Part shown: in pieces, positions 23,452 to 32,065 of the stretch | Layout of the letters: the number at the start of each line of letters is the position of its first letter | How positions within the stretch are numbered: position 1 is the stretch's first letter | Virus record (IMG/VR): IMGVR_UViG_3300022707_001381 | Coordinates: 1-47,497 of that record | Reading direction: 5' to 3' (one strand) | DNA: 47,497 nt | Source: a virus | Notes under the pieces: generated by a model | The model's database searches: none | Told to the model about the DNA's origin: nothing | Seen by the model: only the letters and a program-made list of their open reading frames with translations | Position numbers and translations under genes: made by a program

Positions 23452-23476
23452 CATTGTGTTTAATGTGTTTTATATT
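23448..23476 (+). promoter_or_regulatory. Strong class 1 promoter for the non-coding RNA block
   Basis: TTGACA (23448-23453), exactly 17 bp, TATATT (23471-23476), with element TTGTGTTTAA (23454-23463) directly after the -35. The expected start is near 23483. No gene follows for over 600 bases, so it must serve the RNA described at 23483-24042. Confidence 0.75.
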
Positions 23477-23628
23477 TAAGTTGATTTTAAGTGTAACTAT
23501 ATAGTCTGTATACAAGAGTGAGTTAGTGTTTAATTCCTGCAACGCGTTAAACAGCATAATACCTACCTTGCAAGCTAGTTCACTTTTTATACAGATTATA
23601 ACGCAAGTATTTTACATTTAGATTTTAA

Positions 23629-23656
23629 TTGACGCTAGGAAAGACTAGAATATAAT
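23629..23656 (+). promoter_or_regulatory. Second promoter inside the RNA block
   Basis: TTGACG (23629-23634), 16 bp, TATAAT (23651-23656). A start near 23663 would give a shorter RNA of about 380 nt that still includes the 23692-23767 helix, the tRNA-like element and the terminator. It lacks the 10-bp element of class 1. Confidence 0.55.
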
Positions 23657-23779
23657 TAACCTCTCGTTCACACATTGAAACATCGTGTGGGATTTACTGG
23701 TAAATCGACTGAGCAGGACACTCGGGGTATTTGAAAAGCCATTGGTACTATTTTACCACCAGTAAATTATAACTATTAC

Positions 23780-23858
23780 ATCGACGTACGCAAATTGGTA
23801 ATCCGCCGACTAAGCGTTATGCCGGTATTTGCAGGTTCGAGTCCTGCCGTCGATACCA
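23780..23858 (+). tRNA. tRNA-like element with encoded CCA and an enlarged anticodon loop
   Basis: A perfect 7-bp acceptor stem (ATCGACG 23780-23786 with CGTCGAT 23848-23854), A73 and CCA (23856-23858). The T arm is canonical (GCAGG, loop TTCGAGT, CCTGC, 23831-23847). U8-A9 is present, and a weak D arm with the usual A-GG-A loop (23789-23805). The anticodon arm is abnormal: CCGAC (23806-23810) pairs with GCCGG (23821-23825) with an A-C mismatch and encloses a 10-base loop TAAGCGTTAT, so no anticodon can be assigned. It may be a tRNA mimic or a processing signal within the larger RNA. Confidence 0.6.
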
Positions 23859-24012
23859 AATTCATGAAGTATCAAGCAGTGTTAGCGATGCCCTAGTTAA
23901 CATTAAAAATCTGCCGTAAAAGCCGGTTTGAGGAGCCATTATTTTAAATAAGAATATTAGAGTTTCAATTGCTCTACAAAATGGTAGGTTTACCGATATT
24001 TTTATTATAATC

Positions 24013-24038
24013 AAAACCCTCTTAATTGAGGGTTTTTT
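24013..24038 (+). terminator. Terminator of the RNA block
   Basis: AAAACCCTC (24013-24021) pairs with GAGGGTTTT (24028-24036), loop TTAATT, T-run to 24038. It isolates the RNA block from the tail genes. Confidence 0.9.
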
Positions 24039-24055
24039 ATTACCCACAATTCCAT

Positions 24056-24063
24056 GCTACAAT
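24056..24063 (+). promoter_or_regulatory. Class 2 (late) promoter, tail genes
   Basis: TGCTACAAT (24055-24063 including the TG) shares CCATGCTAYAMTA with the prohead promoter at 11474-11485. It is directly after the terminator and 39 bases before the tail tube gene. No operator-like element. Confidence 0.65.
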
Positions 24064-24101
24064 ACTATCGAATTAATTATAAATTACTCGGAGCATAAAA
24101 C

Positions 24102-24590
24102 ATGGCGATTTGTAGCACTTCCACAAATAACCCAGGCAAAAACGTTGCTGTCGAATTCGCTATTGGTTGTGGCGATGATGATTTTTTAACTAACACTTAC
24201 AAACCACTAGGAACGATAAACGCTAAGGATTTAACTTTTGCTGCTGTTGAAACTGACAATACCAATGATCTATCTGGCTCTACATCTTCATCAATTATAG
24301 TTAGAACTAGCTTCGATTTAACGGTTGCTGGTTTTACAACTAATGTCGATTCTGCAACTTCTGCGCAAAACGAATTAGTAACTTATTACTTTGCTGAGCT
24401 CCAAGCAGGAAGACAACCAACCGTCTGGATAAAAATATCTGGCCCAAACTACCCTAGAACCTGGCATATTTTTATGAATTACAAAGGCGGCGGGGAAGGG
24501 TTTGGCACTGATGATCTGCAAAGTATCTCATTTGACTTTAGTGTTACCGATACGGGCACGGCAATTAATAACGCAGTAAACTTAAGTTAA
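24102..24590 (+). CDS. Tail tube protein
   Basis: 162 residues, soluble, beta-rich; pattern of siphovirus tube proteins (VAVEFAIGCGDDDF, LTFAAVETDNTNDLSGS, SFDLTVAGFTT, ISFDFSVTDTG). It polymerises into the tail tube around the tape measure. First gene of the tail unit; it overlaps the next start by one base (TAATG). Confidence 0.8.
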   Translation: MAICSTSTNNPGKNVAVEFAIGCGDDDFLTNTYKPLGTINAKDLTFAAVETDNTNDLSGSTSSSIIVRTSFDLTVAGFTTNVDSATSAQNELVTYYFAELQAGRQPTVWIKISGPNYPRTWHIFMNYKGGGEGFGTDDLQSISFDFSVTDTGTAINNAVNLS

Positions 24591-25162
24591 TGCTAAAAAA
24601 TTACGGGCATGCGTCAATAAAATGGCAAGGTGAAGAATATCACCTTGCTCCTACCTTTGCCAATATTGCAAAAATTGGTACGCCTACCGAGATAATATAC
24701 GATTTCAAGTCGTTCATTTCTACTGATAACATTTGGCACAAATTTAATATTTCCTTGGTTGTATTGGATGCCTGTAGTGATAAAAAAATACCAGAAGAAT
24801 TAACCGGAAGAATGCAGTTCAGTGAGCGCCAACAGAAATTCTTATATGTTAAACCTTCTCACGGGTTACCAATGATAAACGATGTCATTGTACTTGCTGA
24901 GCATTGTTTTCTGCACGGCGTTTGTGGAAAGTCTGATAAAAAGGGCAAAGGTGAGGCTATCGATTCTTTTGATGTATATGAGTACATGGAGCTTGCCAGG
25001 GTTCATCTTGGATTGTCTTCCGAAGAAGCCGGTAACATGACCATGACTGAATTCGTCAGAATGACAGATGCTAAATTTCCACCTCAAAATAATGGCGAAG
25101 TTACCAAAGAAGAAAGCGACGATCTTTTTGGTTGGCTTCAAGAAAAAAATAAGGTTCACTAA
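24590..25162 (+). CDS. Tail assembly chaperone-like protein
   Basis: 190 residues between tube and tape measure genes, the standard place of the assembly chaperone (lambda gpG). The C-terminal part (YEYMELARVHLGLSSEEAGNMTMTEFVRMTDAKFP) has the helix pair common to chaperone C-termini that bind the tape measure. No second frame with a slippery site was obvious, so a gpG-GT style frameshift is not claimed. TAATG overlap with the tape measure. Confidence 0.65.
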   Translation: MLKNYGHASIKWQGEEYHLAPTFANIAKIGTPTEIIYDFKSFISTDNIWHKFNISLVVLDACSDKKIPEELTGRMQFSERQQKFLYVKPSHGLPMINDVIVLAEHCFLHGVCGKSDKKGKGEAIDSFDVYEYMELARVHLGLSSEEAGNMTMTEFVRMTDAKFPPQNNGEVTKEESDDLFGWLQEKNKVH

Positions 25163-27453
25163 TGGCTAATGCTGGTTCTATTGAGTATATCGTTGAAGCT
25201 GATACAGCGGCAATGCTAAAGGCTGAAGCCGTGGTGAATAAATCTTTAAATAAAATAACTAAAGATTTCGACAAAGCCGACAAGTCAGTAAGGAAGTTTG
25301 AAAAGACACAAAAGTCAGCCGGTAACTCAATAAACGTTATGGGTCAGGTTTTAGATAAAAATGGCAATATAGTTGTAGGGCTAACACTTAAATACAGGAA
25401 ACTAGCAAACGAAGCAAGTAATTCATTTAACAAATTAAGCACTAAAGTTTCAAAAAGCGTAAAAGGTGTAAACAAAGGCCTTGCAGGAATGAGTAGGAAT
25501 GCTGGTCAAGCCGGTATACAATTTCAACAATTTATAGGGCAAGTTCAGGGTGGTCAAAATGCACTTTTAGCATTTTCACAACAAGGCGCCGATTTAGGTA
25601 TTGTTTTAGGTCTTCCTTTAGTTGGTGCAATAGTAGGTATATCGGCATCAATTCTCGGATTGCTGTTACCTACACTATTTAAATCTAAAAATAGCATGAC
25701 TGAGTTAGAGGAAATAGCTAAAAAACTTGGTAAAACATTAAAAGAAACTGCTGATGGAACGAATGTTTTATCTGAAAGAATACTTAAACTAGCAAAAAGA
25801 TCTGAATCACTAGCCAAGATAGAAATATCTAAAGGTATTGTAAATTCAGAAGATCAGATCAAGAAGTCAATAAAAGCAATAACCGAAACAGTTGAAAAAG
25901 GTAATTTCACCTTTAGAGAATCATATTCAGAGACCTTTGACGCTGTACTAAATTCAACAACAAAAACTTATGATGAAGTATTAAAGTCAACAAGATCGTT
26001 TACGGGTCTTTTAGACAAAGGATTAAGAGGTGCTTCATTAAATGAAATTGGCGCATTAGAAAGGAACACAAGAGCTTTAAGGAAAGAGTTTGGCCTCAGC
26101 CAAGAACAAGCAATTAGGCTTGGTGTTTCCGTATCAAATGTCTTTACGGATAAATCTATTTTATCAGCAAAATCTCTTGAAAACGTACTTTCTGATTTAA
26201 ACGATGAAACAGTTGGAGCAAACAAAAAGCTTGTAAATTTATCATCGTCTTTAATTCCATTATTTCAAAAGATATTTGCCGGTGTAGATAATGTAAACCT
26301 ATTAAGACAGGCTTTTACTGATCTAGGTGCAGCACTAGAAAAAGGTGAAAAGGAAGTATCTAAATACGATGAAACTATCAAAGGTATAGAGCAATCGTTA
26401 AAAGCTCAAACTGTAGCCCTGGAAGAGGGAGAAGAGGCCGCATTTAGATTCGCCATTGCTCAACAACTGGGGTTAAAAGTTGGCGAACAAATACCAGCTT
26501 CACTTGATAAGCAGATCGCCGCATTATTTGAATTAAAAGAAGCACAAGAAGCAACCAGAGAAGATGAGGTAGCAACAAAAACACTTAAAGGTAAAGTTCT
26601 GTTTCTGGGTATTGATGAAGAAGAGAAGCTAACAGCTAAATTTGAAAGGGAAAATGAGCTACTACGTCAGGCTAGAGAAAAAGACATATTAACTGAACTT
26701 GATTTTTTAGAAAGAAAAGAAGTACTTGAGTCTCAGCACGAAGCAAACTTAAAAAAATTGAGAGACAAATCAACCAATGATGCAATATTAAATTTTGAAG
26801 CGCTAGAGAATCAAGTTATAGGCACATTTGCCAGTATAGCGTCAGGTGCGCAAGAGGGTGAGTCAGCTATAAAAAGCCTTGCACAATCAATATTAACCCA
26901 AATGCTTGGCGCCTTGATAAAGTTAGGAATACAGGCTGTCGTGGGTCAAACAACCGTCGCAGCAACCACCATTGCAACTGCTGGCGCTATGTCTGCAGCT
27001 TTAGCAACTCCGGCGGCGCTAATGTCACTTGCTACCGCTGGAGCCAATTCCGTCCCTGCTTCTGCTGGTATAACCGCAACCGTTGGTTTAGCTAATGGCT
27101 TGGCCATACCAGGTTTAGAGCATGGCGGAGCAGCACAAGCCGGTAAGCTATTTCAAGTTGGTGAAGGTGGCAAACCTGAAATATTCACATCTGGCGGTAA
27201 AAACTTCATGATCCCAGGTGATAGTGGAACGGTAACATCTAACGATGATGCTTTCGGAAACCAACAAGTTCAAATGAATGTTACAATTGAAAATAATGTT
27301 TCAAACGCTGATATTCAAACAAGAATGAGCGAGGATGGTAGAAATATGAGGATAATGATTAATGAAGTTGCCAGCCAGATCAATTCTGGTCAAGGTGCGA
27401 TATCGAAAGCATTAAGAAATTCAACCAATACCACATTTAGGGCTAACAGATAA
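25162..27453 (+). CDS. Tail tape measure protein
   Basis: 763 residues, the second longest product here. An N-terminal coiled coil (AMLKAEAVVNKSLNKITKDF), a hydrophobic patch (VLGLPLVGAIVGISASILGLLLP, about 150-172), long charged helices (about 370-540), and another hydrophobic Ala/Gly-rich stretch (about 600-640), ending with a GEGGKPEIF motif common in tape measures. It sets tail length; at about 0.15 nm per residue this predicts a tail near 115 nm. Confidence 0.9.
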   Translation: MANAGSIEYIVEADTAAMLKAEAVVNKSLNKITKDFDKADKSVRKFEKTQKSAGNSINVMGQVLDKNGNIVVGLTLKYRKLANEASNSFNKLSTKVSKSVKGVNKGLAGMSRNAGQAGIQFQQFIGQVQGGQNALLAFSQQGADLGIVLGLPLVGAIVGISASILGLLLPTLFKSKNSMTELEEIAKKLGKTLKETADGTNVLSERILKLAKRSESLAKIEISKGIVNSEDQIKKSIKAITETVEKGNFTFRESYSETFDAVLNSTTKTYDEVLKSTRSFTGLLDKGLRGASLNEIGALERNTRALRKEFGLSQEQAIRLGVSVSNVFTDKSILSAKSLENVLSDLNDETVGANKKLVNLSSSLIPLFQKIFAGVDNVNLLRQAFTDLGAALEKGEKEVSKYDETIKGIEQSLKAQTVALEEGEEAAFRFAIAQQLGLKVGEQIPASLDKQIAALFELKEAQEATREDEVATKTLKGKVLFLGIDEEEKLTAKFERENELLRQAREKDILTELDFLERKEVLESQHEANLKKLRDKSTNDAILNFEALENQVIGTFASIASGAQEGESAIKSLAQSILTQMLGALIKLGIQAVVGQTTVAATTIATAGAMSAALATPAALMSLATAGANSVPASAGITATVGLANGLAIPGLEHGGAAQAGKLFQVGEGGKPEIFTSGGKNFMIPGDSGTVTSNDDAFGNQQVQMNVTIENNVSNADIQTRMSEDGRNMRIMINEVASQINSGQGAISKALRNSTNTTFRANR

Positions 27454-27971
27454 TGGCATTAATTGAATATCCTTGTAAGCTGCCTGACTTTAAGCTTGGC
27501 AAAAGAAGGCATGAGCAGCAAACGTTCAGGACTAATCAACCTTTTGCCGGGCAGTTATTTATCGAGCATATCACCGATGATACCCCTGTTACATGGGAGG
27601 TAACAATAACAGCTGTAGGGAGAACGCAAGCAAGAATGTTTCAGGATTTTTTGCGTCAAATATGTGACGGTAGCCCATTTAATAAATGCATACTTACCGA
27701 GGAAGGTTTTATAGTTCATGAAGTAAGATTTATTGAATTTCCATTATCACCCGTTCAAATAGGAACCGGACAAGCTTGGGAATATTCAGGCGTAATATAT
27801 GCAACAAAATTAATACAAGAAGATGCCTTGATCTGCGCACCTGGATTGATAGCGAATAATTTAGATGATGCAGCTTGTTTAGATAGGATAGTTAACAGCA
27901 TTTGGCCACGTGTTAATATTCCACCGCCTTTGCTTGATTTTTCCATTAACCAAAATTGGCCGGAAGTATAA
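27453..27971 (+). CDS. Minor tail protein downstream of tape measure
   Basis: 172 residues, TAATG overlap with the tape measure gene and the same with the next gene. Its beta-rich sequence with PVTWEVTITAVGRTQARMFQDFL resembles small distal-tail or minor tail proteins. The position matches lambda gpM/gpL-like genes. Exact family not recognised. Confidence 0.6.
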   Translation: MALIEYPCKLPDFKLGKRRHEQQTFRTNQPFAGQLFIEHITDDTPVTWEVTITAVGRTQARMFQDFLRQICDGSPFNKCILTEEGFIVHEVRFIEFPLSPVQIGTGQAWEYSGVIYATKLIQEDALICAPGLIANNLDDAACLDRIVNSIWPRVNIPPPLLDFSINQNWPEV

Positions 27972-28492
27972 TGACAACACCATTTTATAGTGATCAGCAA
28001 CGTGAGTATTGGGTTAAAAGACCAGGGGACATAAAGCTATTCCAGTTTTGGACGGTTGAATTTCAACATCCTGATTTTGGCTTTGTGAGATTGGTTGAAA
28101 ATCAATTTGTTGATAAGCAATTTGATGTTGATGGAACATTGGAAACTTTCACCGCTGTTTCAATGCAGGTGCCAAAGGTAACCAATCAAGAAACAGATAC
28201 CACTAAAGCAGGAACAATAATTTTTGGTAGAATAGGTATACAGTTCAGAAGAAAGTTATTCATGATCACGCCACTAGGGGCTATAACATCACCAATAACA
28301 GTCAAACTTAGGCAGTATCAAAAGAATTTAGTTAGTCCAATTTACGAGCGCAGACTTTACGTTGCTAAGGATGGTATAAGTATAACTGCTGAGAATGTGA
28401 ATGTGAGGCTATCGGTTGATAACCCCGCTAAATTGACGCAGGAATCACAGTTTTATGATCCTAGTATTTGGATTGGCTTACGGGCTATCTAG
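27971..28492 (+). CDS. DUF1833 family minor tail protein
   Basis: 173 residues from ATG at 27971. The FWTVEFQHPDFG ... FVRLVENQFVD opening and the later strand pattern (RIGIQFRRKLFMI) fit DUF1833, found next to NlpC/P60 genes in tail modules. Probably a hub or distal tail component. Its end overlaps by 8 bases with a convergent minus-strand gene. Confidence 0.7.
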   Translation: MTTPFYSDQQREYWVKRPGDIKLFQFWTVEFQHPDFGFVRLVENQFVDKQFDVDGTLETFTAVSMQVPKVTNQETDTTKAGTIIFGRIGIQFRRKLFMITPLGAITSPITVKLRQYQKNLVSPIYERRLYVAKDGISITAENVNVRLSVDNPAKLTQESQFYDPSIWIGLRAI

Positions 28493-28769
28493 GTATTGAC
28501 TTATGTGAGCAACCTTTATTTCCCTCGGCAATATACCCTTTATAAAAATCAGGTTTATTCATTACGGGTTGCTCGTCGTTAACTACTAATCTTGTAACGT
28601 CAAACCAATTACCCTCCTGAGTTTTACCTTCTTTACATACTGGTGGTGTTATTACAGCTTGAACGCAACCGTATAAGTCGAATGAAACTGTAGTTATAAC
28701 TCCTGAAAAACCTGTTACGGCATCTTTTGCTTTTTTACCTAATAATTCAATGTGCTTATTACTTTGCAT
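28485..28769 (-). CDS. Small phage protein (VTGFSGVITTVSFDLYGC family)
   Basis: 94 residues. The LLGKKAKDAVTGFSGVITTVSFDLYGCVQAVITPP and WFDVTRL segments are typical of a widespread small phage protein of unknown function, probably a small SH3-like barrel. It overlaps the upstream gene by 11 bases. With its partner it forms a two-gene minus-strand insert in the tail module. Confidence 0.7.
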   Translation of the reverse strand: MQSNKHIELLGKKAKDAVTGFSGVITTVSFDLYGCVQAVITPPVCKEGKTQEGNWFDVTRLVVNDEQPVMNKPDFYKGYIAEGNKGCSHKSIPR

Positions 28770-29028
28770 CTTTATTTTCTCCGTTTTTGTATTTAGCCAG
28801 TTCGGCCTTTAATTCGGCAATTTCTTGCTCTGGTGATTTGTAATCAACCGCGTAAAATTTTGATTTTATTTCTTCGTTACTTATGGGTGGATCGTAATTT
28901 ATTTCTTCAATTTTAACCCAACCCAGAGGTAAACCAGCACCACAAATTAAAGAATCAAAATAATAAATAGGACTACCATCAGAATTTAGTCCTGTAACGT
29001 AAACATGTACTTTTATTTGGTTATCCAT
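28759..29028 (-). CDS. Small hypothetical moron protein
   Basis: 89 residues. The N-terminal 40 are beta-rich (VHVYVTGLNSDGSPIYYFDS), the C-terminus a charged helix (EQEIAELKAELAKYKNG). It starts behind the class 1 promoter at 29057-29085, with AAGGGAAATT upstream. No recognised family. Confidence 0.6.
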   Translation of the reverse strand: MDNQIKVHVYVTGLNSDGSPIYYFDSLICGAGLPLGWVKIEEINYDPPISNEEIKSKFYAVDYKSPEQEIAELKAELAKYKNGENKDAK

Positions 29029-29048
29029 TAATTTCCCTTAATAAGGTT

Positions 29049-29085
29049 TTAAACATAATGCTAACACATGTAAACATAATATCAA
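29049..29085 (-). promoter_or_regulatory. Class 1 promoter for the tail-module moron pair
   Basis: Minus-strand TTGATA (29080-29085) is followed by element TTATGTTTAC (29070-29079) and a weak -10 (TAGCAT at 29058-29063, 16 bp). A second element lies at 29049-29058. Weaker -10 than the other members. Confidence 0.5.
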
Positions 29086-29129
29086 TACCTATTTTATGTT
29101 AAACTTAATAAAAATATAAAGGGGCATTT

Positions 29130-29546
29130 ATGGATCAGCATGAATTTATAAGTAAAACGTTACATTTACCATGGGTGAATCGGCAATCAAGTTTTATCTC
29201 GGTCGATTGCTGGGGGTTAGTTTTACTCTACTATAATCATGTTTTATGCATTAAATTACCTGAGATAAAAGGATACAAAAAAGGAAGTTGCGACACTGGT
29301 CAGGGTTGGGATAATGGCATTGACCAGTGGGATAAATTAGAAATACCAGAGCAAAACGCAATATTTACATGCTACAAATCAGGTAGACCAATTCATGTTG
29401 GCATATTAATTTCAAAAACAAAAGTTTTGCACGCCAGAGGATTTATTGATAATCCTGGTAAAGTTGAAATTCATAGTGTAAGAGCAATTGAAGCTATATA
29501 TGGTAAAATGACTTATCACAAATTTAAAGGTTTGAATAATGCCTAA
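29130..29546 (+). CDS. NlpC/P60 family tail peptidase
   Basis: 138 residues, a typical single-domain size. Catalytic residues are visible: Cys27 in SVDCWGLV, His89 in PIHVGILI and His101 in VLHARG. In siphoviruses this protein (lambda gpK-like) sits at the tail tip and cuts peptidoglycan during DNA entry. It overlaps the J-like gene by 8 bases. Confidence 0.85.
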   Translation: MDQHEFISKTLHLPWVNRQSSFISVDCWGLVLLYYNHVLCIKLPEIKGYKKGSCDTGQGWDNGIDQWDKLEIPEQNAIFTCYKSGRPIHVGILISKTKVLHARGFIDNPGKVEIHSVRAIEAIYGKMTYHKFKGLNNA

Positions 29547-32055
29547 GCTAATTATACAAAACGGTCAGGCTAGTTATAGCAGTAAAGAAATATTTGATTT
29601 CGACGATGGGTTAAATGCTACCCAAATGATAATGAAGCATTTTCCTGATGGCGTCGATCCTGATAGTTATGACATTTATATAAACCGTGAAAAGATTAAC
29701 CTGTACGATGAGCCTGATGAAAAATTATTCATGGCTTTATCAGATCATATAGTGACGGTTATCAATGAGGTTAAAGGCGTTGGAGTTGTTGCTGGTAATC
29801 TTGCATCTGTTTTTGTTGCTTCAAATATTATTTTAGCATTTGTCCCAAAATTACCGGGCAACGTTGGTCAGAGAAAAGATAGCCCGAATAATAACCTTCA
29901 AGCTCAGACGAATATAGCAAGACCATATCAGGCATACCCTTTGATTTTTGGTAGTCCGAGAGCTTTCCCAGACTTGACTGGTGAGCCGATAATTGAATAC
30001 GTAGAAAATCAAAAAATAGTAACTCAGTTTATGAATATTGGCGTTGGTCTATTCGATATAACTCAGATAAGGGCAGGAGAAACACCTCTTGGTAACTTTG
30101 TCGGGGCATCATCAACTATATTCGAGCCCGTAAATAGAGTTGTTACCGTGCCAGAATTGACCACGTCATTTGCATCTAATGAGGTTGACGGTCAGGAGTT
30201 GTTAGGAATAAATGAAGGTGCAAGCGGTGTAACATATAACCTTGTTGAAAGTGGCGTTGGTAATGCTGATTTTGCGGGGTTGGCTTTTGTGTTTGATGTT
30301 TTAAAGGACGTTGAATCAGACGCATTAAAAGCTGCTTTTGATGCTGCAGCATCCTATCATTTAGATTTGCAATACAATAGGGATGTGGACGGTCTTGGGA
30401 ACTTTCAATTATCTAGTGGGTCTGGTGCCGTATCTTCTGTCGTTTTAGATGGATTCATGACATTTTACACCATAACAATAGATAATTTCACAGGACCGGC
30501 ATCTAATCCAACTGCATCACCTAAATATCAAGGTCCATTTGTTGCTACTGAAAAAAGCGGTCTAATTATTGGCCCGATAAAATCAGCTGTTGACGCTTCT
30601 GAATTATGGCTTGATATTATTTTTCAGCGAGGGTTGAAAGGAACTGTTGATATAGAACTTACTACTCAAGAGCTTGACGGTCAAGGAGGTTTGCCAATTG
30701 GCGCGCCTGTTGTTGATAACTTTTCATTCACTGATGATACATTAGAGCAGTTGTTTTTCACTCATAAAAAAGTATTTTCAACTAAACAATTTTTTCAATT
30801 CTCAGTACAAAGAACTAATGAAGCATTGCAGAATTCAAGCACTCCAGATCAAGCAAAATTTGAAGCGGCTAAGTCGATTAATAACTTTACTAATTTGACA
30901 TTTCAAAATAATACATTGATAAAAATTGTGGTTCCTGCAACGGTAAACGCTACTTCATTACGTGAAAATCAAATAAACTTATCACTTACTAGTAAATTAA
31001 TCACGTATGACGGTGTTAATGTAGTAACGACGCCTACAGCATCCAGAAAAATGGCGGACGCTTTATTGCACATGTACGTTGATTTTTTCGGCTTAGATCC
31101 GAACACGCTTGCACTTGATGAGCTTTACGAAATACAAAACAGACTTGATTTAGCAAACCCCGCTCTTGCATCATTCGACTTTACATTTGATGATATAGAC
31201 GTTTCTCTCGATGAAAGAATGGACAGTATATTGCAAGTCTCCAGGTGCTTTAAATGGCTTGATGGTGATGTTTATAGGTTTGGTAGGGATGATACTAGAG
31301 AGTTTGCATCGACGACAATAACTAGGCGCGATTTAGCTACTGAAAGAGATTATTCGATAAGCTTTAACCCTCAATTATTAGAGGCTTTTGATTCGGTAAA
31401 GGTTGAATTTGTCAATCCGGTAACAAACAAAAATGATTATATATTCAGAACGTTCGACGCTAACAGTGTTGATCCTGAAAACCCAACGGTTATAGATGGT
31501 GTTGGTAGTAACCCTAAAACAATGCAACTAGCTGGTTGTAAAGAATCATTCAATGCCATAAATAGAGCAGAACTGGAAATAAGAAAATTAATTTACCAAA
31601 GATATGTTTTGACAGATACCATGTTTCCCGTTGGTATGCTTTTAGATAGGGGTGATATGGTTATTTATGCTGAGCAGTATGACAGTGATCTATTTGACGG
31701 TGAAATATTGAGCGTAACTGGTGATATAGCGTCAACAAGTGAATCGATTGATTTTAGTACGGGGCCGTTTGTTGTTCATTATATGGTTGATGATGGCACC
31801 AAGATTGGCCCATTTGACATTACTGAGGTACAAGGTCAGCCATTTAAATTTCAAAGTAATGGGTTGAGTCAAGTGTTTGTTAAGGATTCAATGCTAGGGT
31901 TTGAAATACAAACAGGCTCAAGGTACATAATAGGCAAAACTATTGATATAGATGCGGCTAGGTGGTCTATTGTTGAAAAAGATGCAGTGGGTAATAATGT
32001 ACAGTTAACTATGGTAAACTACGATTCAAGAGTTTATGACTTCGATAATTTATAA
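29539..32055 (+). CDS. Tail tip / host-specificity protein J-like
   Basis: 838 residues, the largest product. Follows NlpC/P60, as gene J does in lambda-like tails. The N-terminal part holds VVAGNLASVFVASNIILAFVP (hydrophobic) and PYQAYPLIFGSPRAFPDL, typical of tip proteins; the C-terminal third has YSISFNPQLLEAFDSVKVEF and RAELEIRKLIYQRYVLTDTMFPVGMLLDRGDMV, the baseplate-hub-like region seen in J homologues. It forms the tail hub and carries receptor-binding parts. A middle segment (about 200-460) looks inserted or variable. Confidence 0.8.
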   Translation: MPKLIIQNGQASYSSKEIFDFDDGLNATQMIMKHFPDGVDPDSYDIYINREKINLYDEPDEKLFMALSDHIVTVINEVKGVGVVAGNLASVFVASNIILAFVPKLPGNVGQRKDSPNNNLQAQTNIARPYQAYPLIFGSPRAFPDLTGEPIIEYVENQKIVTQFMNIGVGLFDITQIRAGETPLGNFVGASSTIFEPVNRVVTVPELTTSFASNEVDGQELLGINEGASGVTYNLVESGVGNADFAGLAFVFDVLKDVESDALKAAFDAAASYHLDLQYNRDVDGLGNFQLSSGSGAVSSVVLDGFMTFYTITIDNFTGPASNPTASPKYQGPFVATEKSGLIIGPIKSAVDASELWLDIIFQRGLKGTVDIELTTQELDGQGGLPIGAPVVDNFSFTDDTLEQLFFTHKKVFSTKQFFQFSVQRTNEALQNSSTPDQAKFEAAKSINNFTNLTFQNNTLIKIVVPATVNATSLRENQINLSLTSKLITYDGVNVVTTPTASRKMADALLHMYVDFFGLDPNTLALDELYEIQNRLDLANPALASFDFTFDDIDVSLDERMDSILQVSRCFKWLDGDVYRFGRDDTREFASTTITRRDLATERDYSISFNPQLLEAFDSVKVEFVNPVTNKNDYIFRTFDANSVDPENPTVIDGVGSNPKTMQLAGCKESFNAINRAELEIRKLIYQRYVLTDTMFPVGMLLDRGDMVIYAEQYDSDLFDGEILSVTGDIASTSESIDFSTGPFVVHYMVDDGTKIGPFDITEVQGQPFKFQSNGLSQVFVKDSMLGFEIQTGSRYIIGKTIDIDAARWSIVEKDAVGNNVQLTMVNYDSRVYDFDNL

Positions 32056-32065
32056 GGCGGATTAA

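Larger units (their letters stand above)
23483..24042 (+). ncRNA. Candidate large structured non-coding RNA (about 560 nt) with embedded tRNA-like element
   Basis: No plausible gene lies between 23452 and 24101. The block starts with a strong promoter and ends in a strong terminator. It holds long imperfect helices: 23500-23526 with 23575-23600, containing several G-U pairs; hairpin 23527-23533/23547-23553 directly inside it; 23692-23704 with 23752-23767 (9+4 bp with a 3-base bulge); 23709-23713/23721-23725; 23878-23884/23898-23904. TTGATT at 23481-23486 can pair with AATCAA at 24009-24014 to close the whole. In length it is comparable with large phage RNAs such as ROOL and GOLLD; I cannot show homology. 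Confidence 0.6.

Noticed and set aside
23483-24042. tmRNA
   Set aside because: Length and the tRNA-like piece prompted the idea, but the acceptor stem halves are only 61 bases apart, there is no tag reading frame ending in the usual Ala-Ala-stop, and both halves lie together. It does not have tmRNA order or a permuted form.
23862-24047. 61-codon minus-strand frame in the RNA block
   Set aside because: It lies over the terminator and RNA helices, has no ribosome site and runs against the strong promoters. Treated as chance.
24590-25162. Programmed frameshift between tail chaperone and tape measure
   Set aside because: Expected by analogy with lambda G/GT, but no clear slippery heptamer followed by a second open frame was seen in this stretch.
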